From Druceiella hillmani (lineage: Eukaryota > Arthropoda > Insecta > Lepidoptera > Hepialidae): DNA of 64,000 bases. The position numbers and the translations under genes were made by a program. Location: assembly GCA_039881145.1 (NCBI GenBank), contig JAYKKI010000061.1:8256001-8320000 (forward strand), given 5' to 3'. Shown here piece by piece: positions 12,310 through 25,959 of this stretch (the first letter of the stretch is position 1; each line of letters begins with the position of its first letter). The notes under the pieces are model-generated. The model searched no databases. It was not told the origin of the DNA and saw only the letters and a list, made by a program, of their open reading frames with translations.

Positions 12310-13190
12310 TCCGCTATTACAAATCTTGAAAAAAAATGACGCATGTAACTATATAAATCTTGAAACAAGTGACATATATAGTAACATCATATTTTTTGAC
12401 AAAAATTGACATGCGGAGTAACCCTATACTTCTTGACAAAACTAACATATGCAGCACCTCCATACTCTTTAAGAAACCTAACGTGTGGGATAGCTTTATA
12501 CTTCTTGCCAAAACTGACATTTGGAGGAGCTCCGTACTTGTTGACAAAACTGACTTATATGATAACTCCATATTGCTGACAAGGTTAACGCATGGAGTCG
12601 CTCTATACTTTTTACAAAACTGACGTGGGGAAAGCTCCAGACTTCTGACAAAACTGATATAAGGAGTAGCTTTATACTTCTTGGCAAATCGAACCTATGG
12701 AGCATCTTCAACTTTTAACAAAACTGATCCATGGAGCAGTTCTATACTTCTTGTGAAAACTGACCCATGGCGCAATTTAATATTGATAGTTTTGTCATTT
12801 TTTGACAAAACCATCATGTATACATCTTTATAAGCGTTATACATCTTTTTAAATTTACCTATAGAGTAGCTCTATATGTCTTTGATAAAACTAACTTATA
12901 TACGGAAAAGCTCTATACTTCTGGCAAAACTGATATATGAAGCAATTCCATAATTCTGATAAAAGAGACATATGGAGTAACTCTATACTTTTTGACAAAA
13001 CTGGCATATGGAATAACACTATACTTCTGATAAAACTGACATGTGTAGTAGTTCTATACTTCTGACAAAACTTGCATATGGAATAACTCCATACTTCTGA
13101 CAAAACTGACATGGAGTAGCTCTATACTTGTGACAAAACTGGCATATGGAGTAACGACACACTCCTAGCAAAACTGACATATGAAATAAA
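12310..13190. repeat. Degenerate ~35-bp minisatellite
   Basis: About two dozen imperfect head-to-tail copies of a 34-36 bp unit with the pattern CATATGGAGTAGCTCTATAC followed by TTCTTGACAAAACTGA. Copies vary by substitutions and 1-3 bp indels; the first ones (before about 12390) are the most decayed. The short minus-strand frames with Ser-Val-Leu-Ser and Phe-Cys-Gln-Lys motifs are translations of this repeat, not genes. Confidence 0.9.
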
Positions 13191-14440
13191 CTTCTCCCCA
13201 ACCCATAGATTTGTTGTGCATGCTCTTATAATCTTCATTAATTTCGTTTGCATCCTTTTTGAAGACTATTAAACTTATCCACATTTAAATAAAGATCCTC
13301 GTTCACTCATAATATGACTCATATTACGGGAAATTCGGGAAATTTTATAACCGAGTAATGTAAAAAATTATGTCTTATTAAATGCTTATAAAAGAATAAG
13401 AAAAAGAATAAAATTTAAAAAATTAAAATTATCATCAACTTAATTCGAATGCAACTAACTTTAACATAATATATGCGTTTAAGGGTCTTCTAAAATATCA
13501 TTATCTTTAAGAACAACTCGTATTTGTTTAATTTGTTTCATCCAAGTTCGCGCAGACACCAACCGCGTAGAGCGTGTATTTAAAGAAATCATTTCAATTT
13601 ATGCTTTCCATACACATAACTTTTTTCCGTGGAACGAGAGATACAAATTTAACCAGTTTCCTAATGTTTCAACCAAATTTTCACACTTTTAGCATTGGCC
13701 TTTAAAGCGTGTGACTTCCGAAAATATCTCATTTTGAAGACACACTGACAGAAAAACCTGTCTATTAGTGCTAATCGCTAAATTATGGCCTTACAATTTG
13801 ACACACTTGTGGGTCTTGTTTTTCAAATAAAGGAAAAACGGCCATCAGAGATTTCCAACTTGGCTTAACCATCTCGCAAAACACGCCTTTTTTAAAAGGT
13901 CCTAACAAAGTAATAGTGTAAAATATTTGAAATGGGGTAACTAAGCATTAAATACCATAGCTTCTGCATATTAATTAATTATTAAAAATTCTTATAAAAA
14001 AGTCGATACATTATACAAAATGACGGATTAATCGGCGGAAGTTGTATTTACGTCACCATTAGAGATAACTTAGAAAAAACTATGCATCGTTTTGATCATA
14101 TATCAACGCGCTCGTGACATCGCTTCATGCGATGGCGCTATCGTTTGGGTTCCGACGGCTACTGAATACACTGATGTATAGTCCGAACGTTGCTTGTCTT
14201 GACTGCACTGGCGTATAATAAATTCAGTTCATATACGTTATAAATGGTTACTACCATGGTGGAACCGACATTGATATCACACAGGTCACTAACAGCAATT
14301 TAACATTTGCTTCCTCTAACCTGAAGAGATCAATAGGATCGATGGCTTAACCAATTATATTATTATATTCAAAGCTTGCACTGATATTTTCATTAAACAT
14401 TTAAAACATGGGTTTAGTACTGCTATTATCAACTGGTATC
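13191..14440. other. Non-coding stretch
   Basis: No gene, RNA or clear repeat was seen between the minisatellite and the start of detectable similarity to the 40.8-kb region. Confidence 0.45.
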
Positions 14441-17128
14441 TATCCCTCACTCTTACTTTTCTTCTCTTCAAATTGTGCACAGAGCAAACAATACGTCTGA
14501 GTCTTATTTCACGCTACCAGGACTAGACAAGGGGTTTCACAATTCCCTATCCCGGTAACACAATATCGGTAATGCGATTAAAACTGCATATTGCCTGCCA
14601 TATGCAGATATTGTTTTTTTCAATTACTAGAGGTATAACAAATTTCAACGACGTGCGATTTTCAGGCTGTATATATAGCTCATATAATGCCAATCTTCAG
14701 TTATGCGTTGCTAGCAGTTTGCACCTCAACTCAAGTAATTGTTCTATAATGAACTACGATCGGGCGTGCGCTTCTCTCTGATATGAATATAGCATATGAT
14801 GATCCGGTGTATTGCGGTAATCAATCTGGAAGATAAGTTCGCTTCGCATCTACCTTTTCGTGTTCATTTAGGGCATATGGCGAAAAACTCATTCAGGAGC
14901 TTGGGTTTTGTTGCTTAATACCAAAGAGAGCTCCAATTTCTTTCTTGAATTAATTTATTGTCTAACGTACGTTATAATAAAACTATTTATTTTTAGTGCG
15001 AATTAAATTAGAAGCGAGTTCAATTATTTATAACCCTCTTGAAACTAAATATAGCCAGAAGATGAAAGTTCCAAAAGTACGTTCCTTCTGCATTTGTACA
15101 TGTAATGGAATGGTACTTCAATTTTATATTTCCACTAAATTATTTACAATAAATTAGATTAGTTTCAGCACAGTAAAGAAGTTCCGTTGATATTTAACGG
15201 AAAAATAACAATTGTTAACGGAAAAATACTATTCCCTACTTTACTGAAAAAACTATCGCTCTTCGTTAAGGCGCTCGCGTAGTCATAATGTTTTTTACAA
15301 TGCTCCCATTCAACCAAATTTGATCAAAATTAACCACTTTCTCGTGGTAAGCAATTGCTCAACCGCCTGATCGCGGTTGCATCAACATATAATTTATTTG
15401 CGATGAAAGAGGACAAACTTCTTAAATTTATCGTTCTAAAACGTAGGTAATGAAATAAAGTGTGCCCGGGAAGAAAACCATTCAACTTAGAAAACAAGTC
15501 TATAATGTGAATTGTCGTATTTCATTCACGAATACTTTCCTTATAAAGCCAAGTATATCTCTTAGTTAAATTAGGGTATAAGCGAAGAATAGTAGCTAGT
15601 GAATAGAACGTGTATCATCGGTACTGCATTTCATACACGTTGAAAAATTAAACACCCAGGTAGTTATTTCAGTAACCAAATTATTATTAAACTCTCTCAT
15701 TCAATTCTGTCACTAACTATGGGTGAAGTAGTTGGCACAGGATGCCTTGTACGCTTCGATGGAGTAAGCTGGACATATTCGTACAAATGGTAACATATTC
15801 GTACAACCCCATAATATACAAACTTATAATATACTAACTTAGAATAATGTACAAACTTATAATAATGGAAGCGCTTGACAGTTGATACGAGGCACCATTA
15901 GAAGGCTTTCGTAGGTTCTCTTGTTGAATTGGGCTATTACGGAGGGCTCTGAGAGGACTCAAGTAGCGGCTTGGGAATTGTTTTGTAGAGCAAAGCTTAG
16001 CAGTGAAGCAAAACAAACGGCAATCACATTCATAAATCACGAGTACCGCGGTGCTGTGCGTTTATGTCGAATTGTAATAAAACCGTTTGAATAATATATT
16101 ATTACAGAAATAATTTACTATTATTTACTACTAAATTCATTGTTTTTGTGATGTACTTGTGAATATTTATCAACATCCTTGTAAATGTTGCAAGTCCATG
16201 CTTTCATGACACCAAGTATCTTGACTTATCATGACACCAAGTATTTTGACAATAGATAAAAAATATGTCAAATAAATAAAAGGTTAAAATGGGCACCAAT
16301 CATTCAGATATTCACGAAATTCAAAAAATAACTCAACACTAAATTTAGGATAAAGAAGGAAGCGTATTACTAAAAAAAAAAAACCAGGCATCAAGGGTGC
16401 CCAGGGCATTACGAATTCTAATGAATTTATTATCAAATTATAAATATTACCCATAACTGTTTATGGTGACTGAAAGTTTCTGTCACACCTGCTTATCCGC
16501 TTATAATGTTAAAATATAAGTTGTCGATGGGCGTCGCGTCCACTGTCATCGCAATATTGTATTAGGAAGTAACCTTTTATAACGTATATGAACTGAGTTT
16601 CATACCACATTTAATTTTTGTACTTAATACGTAGTTTTTTAAAATTTGGTGCATTTCAATCCCGAAAATACTAACGCAATGTGCTCACTATGAGGAACTT
16701 GTAGCGGATGAACGTCACAATGATTCGATAACTAAATAATTAATTTTATATAGACTTCAGAAATTATTATTTTATCCTTACTCTATCAACATATACAAAC
16801 ATACATGATTATGGTCTTGAATTGAAAAAATAAGAGATGGAAAAACAATTAACAGTTCAATTATTTTTTACTAAATAACTGCAAGATATCTAAATATCAG
16901 ATTGAATTATTTCAGATTTGCCGACTTGAATTCTTCAGAGATAAGGGAGAAATGGTTTTTTTTCGGACATTCCCGGGTATAAGTTGAAAACTATGCCGCT
17001 TAATAATTTGGATATGTAAGTAAAAACCTTTCATTTTTATCCCACTTGATCTTGTTACCTTAATTTTAAATTGAATCCCCTTATTTTCGACCCCATATTG
17101 AATGGAAATAAAAATATTAAATAAAAAT

Positions 17129-17176
17129 GTATTTATCTGCGTTTATTCTTCACTAAGAATAGATGCAGATAAATAC
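17129..17176. repeat. 22-bp hairpin
   Basis: The arms 17129-17150 and 17155-17176 pair fully, with two G-U pairs and a 4-nt loop. The corresponding part of block A' (about 41.83 kb) lacks it, so it arose or was lost after the duplication. Confidence 0.85.
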
Positions 17177-19307
17177 GAAACTTATACCAAATGTCAAGTC
17201 ACAATTAATTACAGTTGTTAAGAAAAACAGCCATAACACAAAGCAAACCTACAAAAGGAAAACTTAAGATTAAAAATTGGATAAAAAGTAATGAAGTCTA
17301 ATTAAAAATGGTATGTTAAAAATAAATCAGTTGCTGCACTATATTAATTTGCTTCGCCGAAACGAAGCCTACCAAATATTATTTGATGTTAATTAAAATT
17401 CTAGTTACAGAGCAGCTTTTAATTTTTTTAATCTAAACCAAATTTGCTTAGACAAATGGTTCGAATATACTTTATGCACAAATGCATGACTTCAAGTATT
17501 TTTAATTAAAAAATAACATTTACTATCCAATATTTAAATTAACGTTAAAATAGACATATTTATTAAATATGAGCTCATTCGTAAAAACCAAATGTTGAGA
17601 TTTATTTTGATTTCGATATTTGTTTTCGATTGTGCAATTTTAAAGAATACACAACGCTGTAAAAAAACAAAATGCAAAAAAACTTTAATCAAGTATGTCT
17701 TGTGAGAAACCAAATTCAGAAGTATAAAGAGTTGATATGAAAATAGTAGATTTGAAAATATATGTTATTTAAATACTTGCTGCAATAATGTTAATTTTGC
17801 AGAAGAAAACAAAAAATGATATTGGAATGTCGTTAGTTTTTTCTTAACTTTACAATGCCACTGACCAGATGACATCACTTGAAATCTAATATGGTAGACA
17901 CCACAAGCCTTAATATTTATGTCTGGATCGTCATAACAAACAAAACGGTTTGACGGATTAGCCTTTTTGATGTGTGATCGAACGAAGTTTTTCCCTTTAT
18001 ACTATTTATTAAAAGTTATTCTATAAAAAAGTAATACTTTGTTCATTTTAACAATTCGTGCAACTATGAAAATATTTAAGAAAGAGGTAATTCTGTATAT
18101 AAGTTATATGACGGTCACCGTTTTGTGTATAATTAAAAATTTCAGTTTTTGACGACAGATTCATAGTTAGTAACTTCATAAGCTATATAAAAAACTGAAA
18201 TTACACTTCAAACTTAATTTTCTAACAATTTCTATTTTTTAAAAAGATTTATGGATATTTTAGACAACGATAATTTTGATAAAACCTTTTGTAAATAAAA
18301 TGAAACGGCTTCAAAAAACCACCGAAAAAGAAGCGCACTGAAATACATAAAAAAATATGAAAATACGTATATTTAGTTGAAAACTTCGTGGTATAATGTC
18401 GTTTCCGAACATTTTATAAATAAATATACAATACATTAATATTGCTGGAAATTTTTGGAATCGGTGCCGAGTGGATGCTTCTCTTTTTTTCTGGTGTACA
18501 CGCAGACCAACATAAACAGATGAATGCTACATTTTGTCTCCAAATAAAAAATATTCATCTGAATTGATTTATAAATGCCGGAAATATGAAGTAATAAATA
18601 CAAAAAATGCAGCGGATTTAAGAACAAACCCTTTTTTGAAATCGATTAAAAAAGAAATTTTTAATATGTGATCCTAAGTACCAAAAATTATTAAAATTCA
18701 TTCAAAAACACAAAATAAGCCCGAAAAAATATTAATAGGATTATTGAAAAACGTATGGATATAATGATACTTACGGGAAAAAGTGGAAAGCTTTATGTTA
18801 CCATTTCAATTTGAAGATTGTCTCCTATTTTTTTGCAAATTCATAAGTTACTTTACTTTAGTATTTATGAATGTCAATACATACAAACATTCTACCTTCT
18901 ACATTTAAATAACCATGAAAAGCTAATCGCACTCTACCACTTTGGAACTTTATTCTATCGTTTAATATTTAAGAAAAATGTTAAACTAAATGTATGAGAA
19001 AGCCAAGACACCATATACTTCTTGATTTAAACAGAATCATAGCGATATAGTTTGAACTTACAGGCTTTGGTAATAAATATACTTATAAAATCATTAAGAA
19101 TTTTTTGCAATTTCAAAGTTAATATTTTATGGAAAGCAATAAACAGAGGAACGATAATGTGAATAGAATAAGTTTTTCTTTTTGTTAACTTAAGAAACTA
19201 AACACGGTGAAATGGAACAAACTGACATGAAGGAGTGGAACGAATAACACTTTCCAAAAATGATTAATGATGAGAATATTAAAAAGAAAGGAAAATGCAG
19301 TCACTTA

Positions 19308-19313
19308 TTTATT
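19308..19313 (-). terminator. Poly(A) signal of lysozyme gene 1
   Basis: AATAAA on the minus strand, about 105 nt past the stop codon of lysozyme gene 1, in the expected place for 3'-end processing. The aligned position in gene 2 has lost the motif. Confidence 0.6.
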
Positions 19314-19417
19314 GAAATATTTTACAACTATAATTATTGTAAATAAACCATTAAAATATATATTTAAAGAATACTTCAAGGCCCTGGGCATCCGTACATT
19401 TTAATCCTCATATGTTC

Positions 19418-22211
19418 CTAAACTCCGCAGCCAGACAAGTCTGGAAGGTTAGATTGGCACTTATTCTTCCAGCCGTACCAAGCATTGAACTTGTGACGCT
19501 TGTAGATGAGCTTGGCGCAGCGGGATGCAGTGGTGATATCGTCCTGGAGCAGATCTGAAACGAAAAAGGTTAAACGATTAATAAAACAATATAATTCAAT
19601 TCATAATAATTTATTCCTCATCACACGGTTGAATTGGGCGTTAATCTCTAAAGCAGTTAATGAAACAAAAGAAACTCAAGACAAGTTGCTACTTGCAAAA
19701 CTAAATCAACAAACGTAAAAAACGTTATATAGAATGTTATTTATGTAAGCTTTCGATAAATAAAACACCCGCATCAGAATGGTAATACGCTATGGACCCT
19801 ATGGTCAACAACGGGTTTTTAATTGAATTATTTGTTACTTTGACAAACATTTTAAGATGAAAATGCAACAGCTATTCTATTATAAAAAAATCTAACAATA
19901 AAGGCCAATAGCAATGATGGATTTCGTAATATAAAAAAGTAATTAAACTACTTGAAATTGATTTCAACCCTCGTGAGGTATGGATTTAAATTGTAACCCT
20001 GAACCAGAGCGAATACGAGTATTTAATAACGTAAGTATTTTAATGAATCTAAATACTTGTATTGATAAGGGCAAATAAATAAAAATCATATGCATATGTA
20101 AAGGGCGGTAAATTAAACTCTAATTCTGTTGCAAACTGAAGCACTCAAAGCTTAGTTTTAGTTTAATTTTGACTTCAAGATTTTTTTCATTGTACATTCA
20201 TCTGACGGTTTCTATAATCAATTACTCACCGGAACACTTGACGTTGCAATCTTTGCCTGCACTTCCATGTTTGCACCAGTAGCCATCGTTAATCTGGAAT
20301 AAACCGTAATCCGTGGAGCCGTTTTTATTCCTGTTGGTCGCCTTCGTATTGCGAGAACTCTCCGCTTCGACCAGACATACCCCTAGAATAAATAACAACG
20401 TCACGACGCAGTTGACAAGACGGGTAATTGTTTGAGAGACGTTTAATTAAAGAAGTAATAAATAAAAACAAATTTAAACTACTTTTACACTACAAATTAC
20501 TGTTACTTGCCTAGATATGTCAAGAATTTTCAATTAATAACGAAAGTAGATTTTTAGCTAGTATTTCTTATGTTTCCTAATAACAAATACAATTTTCAAA
20601 CAATAAAATTTATTATATATTAAATTGAATATAATGCATTCGATATCCTTGAAATTTGTTTCAACCTTGTGAATGTATACTTTTTTCAAACTTGTGAAGG
20701 GAAAAACTATTCATAACTTTTCATCAGATAAATATCCTACGTCTCAGTTTCACAATTTAATTTCATGTTCAAGAGTATTGCCGAAGAGTTATTAAAATGA
20801 TTTGACAATAATACGAATATCACTAAGTACCTTACCAGTGTTAAAAGTGGCAATACGATGATATAATAAAAGCTATAATACAAGTGTAACAAGTGTGTAG
20901 AGGCATAGCTTCTAAGAATTAAATGTAAGACAAGTTTTGGTTTTTTTATGAATAAAAAAAGAAGGCCAAGATCAAAATGTTTACAATATATAATACACAA
21001 TAGCTGCTACAGAACGCAATAATTTTCCTAAAATTTTGCACAATGGTCAATTTTCATTCAATATTATAAGTTTTTCACTACAAAGGTTTAAAATAATCGT
21101 TTTTTTATATTTTTATGCAGACAAGTTAGACCTATCTATGTTCGCCTAAGACACATTTACAGACTATGTCAAATCATTCAAAAGTTGTGAATCTGTAACA
21201 GGGTGACAGACGAGCGGAGAGATAATAAGTAATTTCACAAAGGTTTCGTTTGTGTCCGCAATGGTGGCGCATTTTATATAATAAAATTATTAAAATGTTT
21301 GCCTTCACTTTTTTCAACGGTGAAAATTGTTTCTTTCTCAGTATGACAGAAGACAATGAGAAACAAAAGAGGCGTTTATTGAATCGAATAAGTCAATCGA
21401 ATTTTAACCAAACATCGTTAATTATGTCCCATTCACTTTTATGACCAAAGGTAAAATTTACGACCAAATTTCTATTAACTAAAACAAAATACAAAATAAA
21501 ACCAAATTTCATATCAAATAATTTTAAGTTCAATTTTAAACTGTCTGTAGCTAGGCAAAAATTCCATTGAATTCGTCACATACAAACGATCAATATTTTA
21601 GGAGGAGAAACTGAATTTAACTCATGCTTTTGTAGTTTACCTTTTTGTATCAATACAAGAACTAAAACTAAAATCATCTTCACACTACGAGAAAAGTTAG
21701 TTTATTAATTGTATAGAAATATAAACAAGTAATATTTCTTAACCAAATAAATTAATAATTAATAATTTTTTTAATAGTTTCGTTAGTTTTTTTGTATAAT
21801 CGCTTTCATTTTTTTTCTTCAAATCGCATAAAATTAATATCTTTCTTTTACTAAGAACACGGTGAAACTCGAATTTGAGTACCACCACGCCCTTGGCTGT
21901 TTTCGTGTAATATTACATTGGCGATAATGTAAATTAGGAACATCTAGGATCATTTCCAGTATTCGTCTGAATTGAGTTTAATTGCGGTATTGTTATTTTC
22001 ATCACTTGATAATAATAAACTTTTATGTGATTGTCACTAGATTTGTTTGTATATATATAAAAGAAAACTTACAATCCCTTAATTGATTTTTTGGAAAACC
22101 TTGCTTCTTCAGCTCCTGTGCTAATCCGCACCTCGTGAATGTCTTACCCTCAACTGCGACTGCGGCCAGCAGGACACCGACAACCACGAGGGTTTTGAGT
22201 GTGAGCACCAT
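19418..22211 (-). CDS. c-type lysozyme, gene 1 (three coding exons)
   Basis: Secreted muramidase that cleaves the beta-1,4 link between MurNAc and GlcNAc in bacterial peptidoglycan; in moths it is an antibacterial haemolymph protein. Coding exons are 22211-22073, 20382-20230 and 19554-19418, joined at GT-AG sites (donors GTAAGT and GTGAGT; acceptors TTCTAG and TTTCAG) with the phase kept throughout. The product is 142 residues. Residues 1-22 ([20 protein letters not shown]..) are a signal peptide. The mature enzyme starts KTFTRCGL and is 120 residues long, the lepidopteran size. Catalytic Glu54 (CLVEAES; mature 32) and Asp71 ([11 protein letters not shown]; mature 49) and all eight structural cysteines are present. 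The protein ends SGCGV. INDGYWC has Gly where I would expect a basic residue. The ATG chosen directly precedes the signal peptide; an upstream in-frame ATG lies in the intron. Expression is probably infection-induced, judging from the promoter. Confidence 0.95.
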
Positions 22212-22223
22212 TTTCAAATAAAT
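22073..22223 (-). other. Lysozyme gene 1, exon 2 (12-nt leader plus signal-peptide exon)
   Basis: The acceptor TTTTCAG lies just above 22223. The exon holds 12 nt of 5' UTR, then the ATG at 22211, the signal peptide and the first 24 mature residues. It ends within the Trp codon of RDW before a GTAAGT donor. It is joined to the non-coding exon about 2.3 kb upstream. Confidence 0.85.
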
Positions 22224-23339
22224 CTGAAAATATATATGTTTAAGCACCCAACTGAATATTACTTAAATTAATTATTAAACTAAGTGAAATATATTACGCA
22301 ATGACATTTTTTAATAAATCGTTACAGCAGCGCGAAAAATGACAAACCAAAATTTACTTTAGAATTGTCAATTAATTCTTTTTTGGGTCTTACAACAATT
22401 TCTTGAATCCGTGTGAAAATTCATTTTTTCTCTTAATAATAAAATCTATTCTCTCAAACTCGAAAAATCAATACAAATACAATAATGCACAGATATAATA
22501 AACAATATATGTTTACGCATACTAAAAAAAATTATGCGTGTCAGCTCCGATGCGCAACAAAAAATGCTGGCAAAATAATTATGTTCAAGTAAAAAACAAA
22601 GGAATAAGATCAGATTTATGCAACAAAATAAAAAACATTTAGTAACGTCAGAGCAAGAAGTTAAAATTAAAAGAAACTTTTTTTAATTTTGTAGGATAGA
22701 AGACACCAAATATTCACATATAATGACATTTAATGATTACATCTTCAAAAAAACTAACAATAGTAAATTCTGTGTCACATTCCGTCATTGCGATTACTCC
22801 ATAAGAAAATGCCAATATGTGTGCCACACTCCATCATTACGATTAGGCCAAGTTATAATTTTATTGAATCACATCACGTATAATAATTTAAAATCGAGCA
22901 ATTAGTAAATAAACTAAAGCTAAATAAAATAATTTTAAATTACTTTTGACTTTAATTATTTTAATATTTTTCTTTAGGTGTTCGTATTTCATCCGCTTTA
23001 ATCAACTATAAAGATTATACGATATATAAAAGAAGTGCCGAAGTGTCGATTATTAAAAAGGAGATAAATCAAAGTATAATAAATATATTAATGAGAATCT
23101 GATTATATAACTACTGTGAAAAGAATATATCAGAATACAAACTATACATGTAAACAATAGTTACGATATTTGCGAAATAACCAAATTTGTATATTTATTC
23201 GATAATTGAACACCAAACCATTTTACTGATGAATCAGATACAACCTTAGGTGAAATAATGTTTTAATATTACAAATATATTGTACAAAAATAAAAAGTCA
23301 TTTTATATTATTTAGAAAACTAACATAGTTAAACATTAT

Positions 23340-23430
23340 GACATCTAGCGTGGTTTCTCAACAACATAACCAGCTTACCGCAGCAACAACACAGTTATAT
23401 ATTCAATATCATATTTGCGCGCTAGATGTC
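23340..23430. repeat. Short element with 11-bp inverted ends
   Basis: GACATCTAGCG at 23340-23350 is repeated in reverse complement at 23420-23430, enclosing about 70 bp inside intron 1 of lysozyme gene 1. It could be a tiny MITE or a chance pair. Confidence 0.4.
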
Positions 23431-24562
23431 GCTTGCTTGTTGAATTTGGTATTTATTTTATAATTTTCATTTAACCTCTTTTTTATTAAACTTTTTTTGT
23501 ATTTGTTGAAGTTTAATAACTATTCAAAAAACATAATTTTTAAAAATTTCAGGAAATTAATTTTGAAATCATTTAACGGAAAATTTACATCAAAACTGAA
23601 AAGGGTCTGAACTTCGTGCGATCAGAACCTAACACTTACACTTTTTTTAACGCTCTGAACTTCTGATTTTACTCCCCATAAAACTTCATACTGCGCGCTA
23701 TTTATGAAAATCGATTCTTAAGAAATAAATTCCATAAATTAAATTTTATGTACAATTAGTATTTTGTTATTTCAATAACCTCTGTAGTATTCGCCACAAA
23801 TCAGATTAAACAAGTGTCGCGGCTGACAATAAAAAATATATCGGAATATTATAGTTACGACATTCCATTTCAAAGTTTTAATTTTGTAACTAATTTTACG
23901 ATGACTTTTTAATCACAAATCGATCTTGAACTATGTTCTGAACCAACTTCCTTACTTTATATTTCCAAATATGACACGGAGGTTTGTAAATAGCCTTTCA
24001 TTGCACATGTTGCTCCACTGTTCACAAAATTTAATATCTGGTGACTTAAAAGTAATTTCAAACATTTCTTTTTACCCTTATTTCTTCCAAACATCTCTGT
24101 ATTAATAAACGGAATGACGACTTCGTTAATGAATTAGTCGAAGACAAAAAAATTCCAGCAGTACTTTTTTTAAATACGCATGTTATATCAGATAAAAAAT
24201 ACAAAAAAAGACTGAAAAACATTGTAATATAATTCCTGAAGAACATTTTTATAATCAAGACACTTAATGGTAAGATGAAGTCGATATTAGCCACTTACCG
24301 ATAAATAAATATACGTGCATACTTATGTTCACGTTCTTATCTTAATAAGGTGTTTTTTTTTAATTACTAAAAAACATTTATTCGATATGCATCTAAAATT
24401 ATGAGACTTGGCTAAACGCAACCGTGTACTACACAGAACAAATTATTTGTTTTTGAATTTCTTTATCTTCTTAAAAGAAAAACTTTAACGACCAACAAAT
24501 GTTTCAACAAACAAAACGACATATAAAATAAATAATACGCAATGACATTTGAAATAACTCAC

Positions 24563-24611
24563 CAGTTAATATTTCAGTGCGGTGTAAACTTTCAGCGACG
24601 GTCAGTGAACT
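24563..24611 (-). other. Lysozyme gene 1, non-coding exon 1
   Basis: Starts about 30 bp below the TATA box, near an ACAGTTC initiator-like sequence, and ends at a consensus GTGAGT donor (24562-24557). It contains no ATG in frame with the lysozyme. It is almost identical in gene 2 (51228-51276), while the intron next to it has diverged, which supports its being a real exon. The start is inferred from TATA spacing. Confidence 0.7.
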
Positions 24612-24637
24612 GTGTCGGCTGAACTCAGCGGAGCATC

Positions 24638-24698
24638 TTATATAGTCGCACCTTAGCTACCTGGCTTGAGGAAAACGGAAACGGGGAATTTCTGATAA
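24638..24698 (-). promoter_or_regulatory. Lysozyme gene 1 promoter: TATA, kappaB and GATA sites
   Basis: TATATAA on the minus strand at 24644-24638 is placed for a start near 24611. About 40 bp upstream lies GGGGAATTTC (24683-24692, read on the plus strand), a match to the insect NF-kappaB/Rel consensus. It abuts TGATAA (24693-24698), a GATA-factor site. Adjacent kappaB and GATA sites are known in insect antibacterial genes and indicate fat-body or haemocyte expression induced by infection. About 150 bp of this region is conserved almost base for base in gene 2. Confidence 0.85.
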
Positions 24699-24899
24699 AA
24701 CAGTTGGCTCATATGCCATAGTGATATGTAAGATCAAAAAACCTTAATCGTTATCGGGAACATACAAACGATATGATGATATTTTGAAACTACACAGTAT
24801 AATTATTTCAACAAGCAGAACAAATGAAGTTTAGCGCTAATGAAAATTGTGTCGTTTATCGATTATTAAATTAAATAATCTACATTAATAAAAAAGACC

Positions 24900-25881
24900 C
24901 ACTCGCCGTTATTTCAGTATAAAAAAAGTATTCAAAAATATCCACTGATTTCCGGCACGCAAGAATTATTTCTAAGATGACATTTTGATTAAAAACTTCA
25001 AACTCGTTTTTCAGCAAAAAGGTTTTATATTTTCTCTACAGAAAAATTTTAAATTAAATTAGTGTAAATGACCTTATTTTAAGACAATTCGTAAACGTGT
25101 CTATCAACGGTAAATTTCGTATATTTGTGTCAAGTTACATTTACATTACTCAGCATCAAGATAACTAAACAATATTCAGTGGTGTGATATGAACACACTC
25201 CGCACATTCCCATTATAATATTTTGTTAATATTCCTTTACAAAATCTAAAGACCTAACATTTATTATAAAACGCATATAAAGTTAAATTTCTTCAACTTG
25301 TAATCTCGCCTAACTTAAATTTACTTATTTATTAAATTTAATATAAGAAACAAAATCACATTTCTCACAATACACTCAGTTGATTATAGCGTAGTTTAAC
25401 ATTCGAATAGCACAATAAAGGCAGAAATTAGGTAGAATTAGATTTTAAGAATGTGATATTTTACGCAAAGGATTTTAATTTATTCCAAAAAGGCAAATGA
25501 AATATGTATAGAAAGTTATCATATAATTTATATAGAAATATCGGAAGAACACTTCGAAATAGCATATAAAAATAAAGAATTTTAAATTTTAAATGAGTAT
25601 TAAGTGCATGCATAAAAATAATTAGTAGTAGAAATTAAGTAAGTCCCGACAACGAAAAAACTATATAAACACTAATTATTTTTAATTATAATTTCGCCAT
25701 CAGTAACTTTAGCAAACTACTTAGAATTACATGTCAATTTACAAATTCAATATAGGTGCAAAAATCTATCTTATGTTTTTTTTAATACGAGATAATAAAA
25801 ATGTCTATAGACACATAATATCTCACTGCATATGTTCCCATTTACGTCGGGGTTAAAAATTGAGCCATACCCTATATATCC
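24900..25881. other. Non-coding stretch
   Basis: Lies between the right edge of block A and the gypsy element. No gene or repeat was recognised. Confidence 0.4.
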
Positions 25882-25883
25882 AT

Positions 25884-25947
<64 letters not shown>

Positions 25948-25959
25948 AATATATATATA
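25882..25959. repeat. (AT)n microsatellite, left half of the gypsy target
   Basis: AT dinucleotide run ending exactly at the TGTAAACG start of the 5' LTR. The run continues after the 3' LTR. Confidence 0.95.

Larger units (their letters stand above)
14440..24900. repeat. Segmental duplication block A (direct copy of 40.84-51.70 kb)
   Basis: This ~10.5-kb block matches 40.84-51.70 kb in the same orientation and order. Anchors read by eye are 14445-14520 with 40845-40920; 14755-14880 with 41140-41290; 16590-17110 with 41350-41830; 17870-17970 with 43920-44040; the whole lysozyme gene; 23920-24020 with 50830-50930; and 24540-24900 with 51195-51700. Exons and promoter are near-identical. Introns and flanks are clearly diverged and broken by private insertions. 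Between anchors the block is non-coding. Exact ends need an alignment. Confidence 0.85.

Noticed and set aside
12317..13201. Several Ser/Leu/Cys-rich minus-strand frames that look like repeat proteins
   Set aside because: Frames from the 35-bp minisatellite; they shift frame with each indel and have no conserved start.
15834..16040. 68-codon minus-strand frame
   Set aside because: No family, no splice context, and not conserved in the duplicate block.
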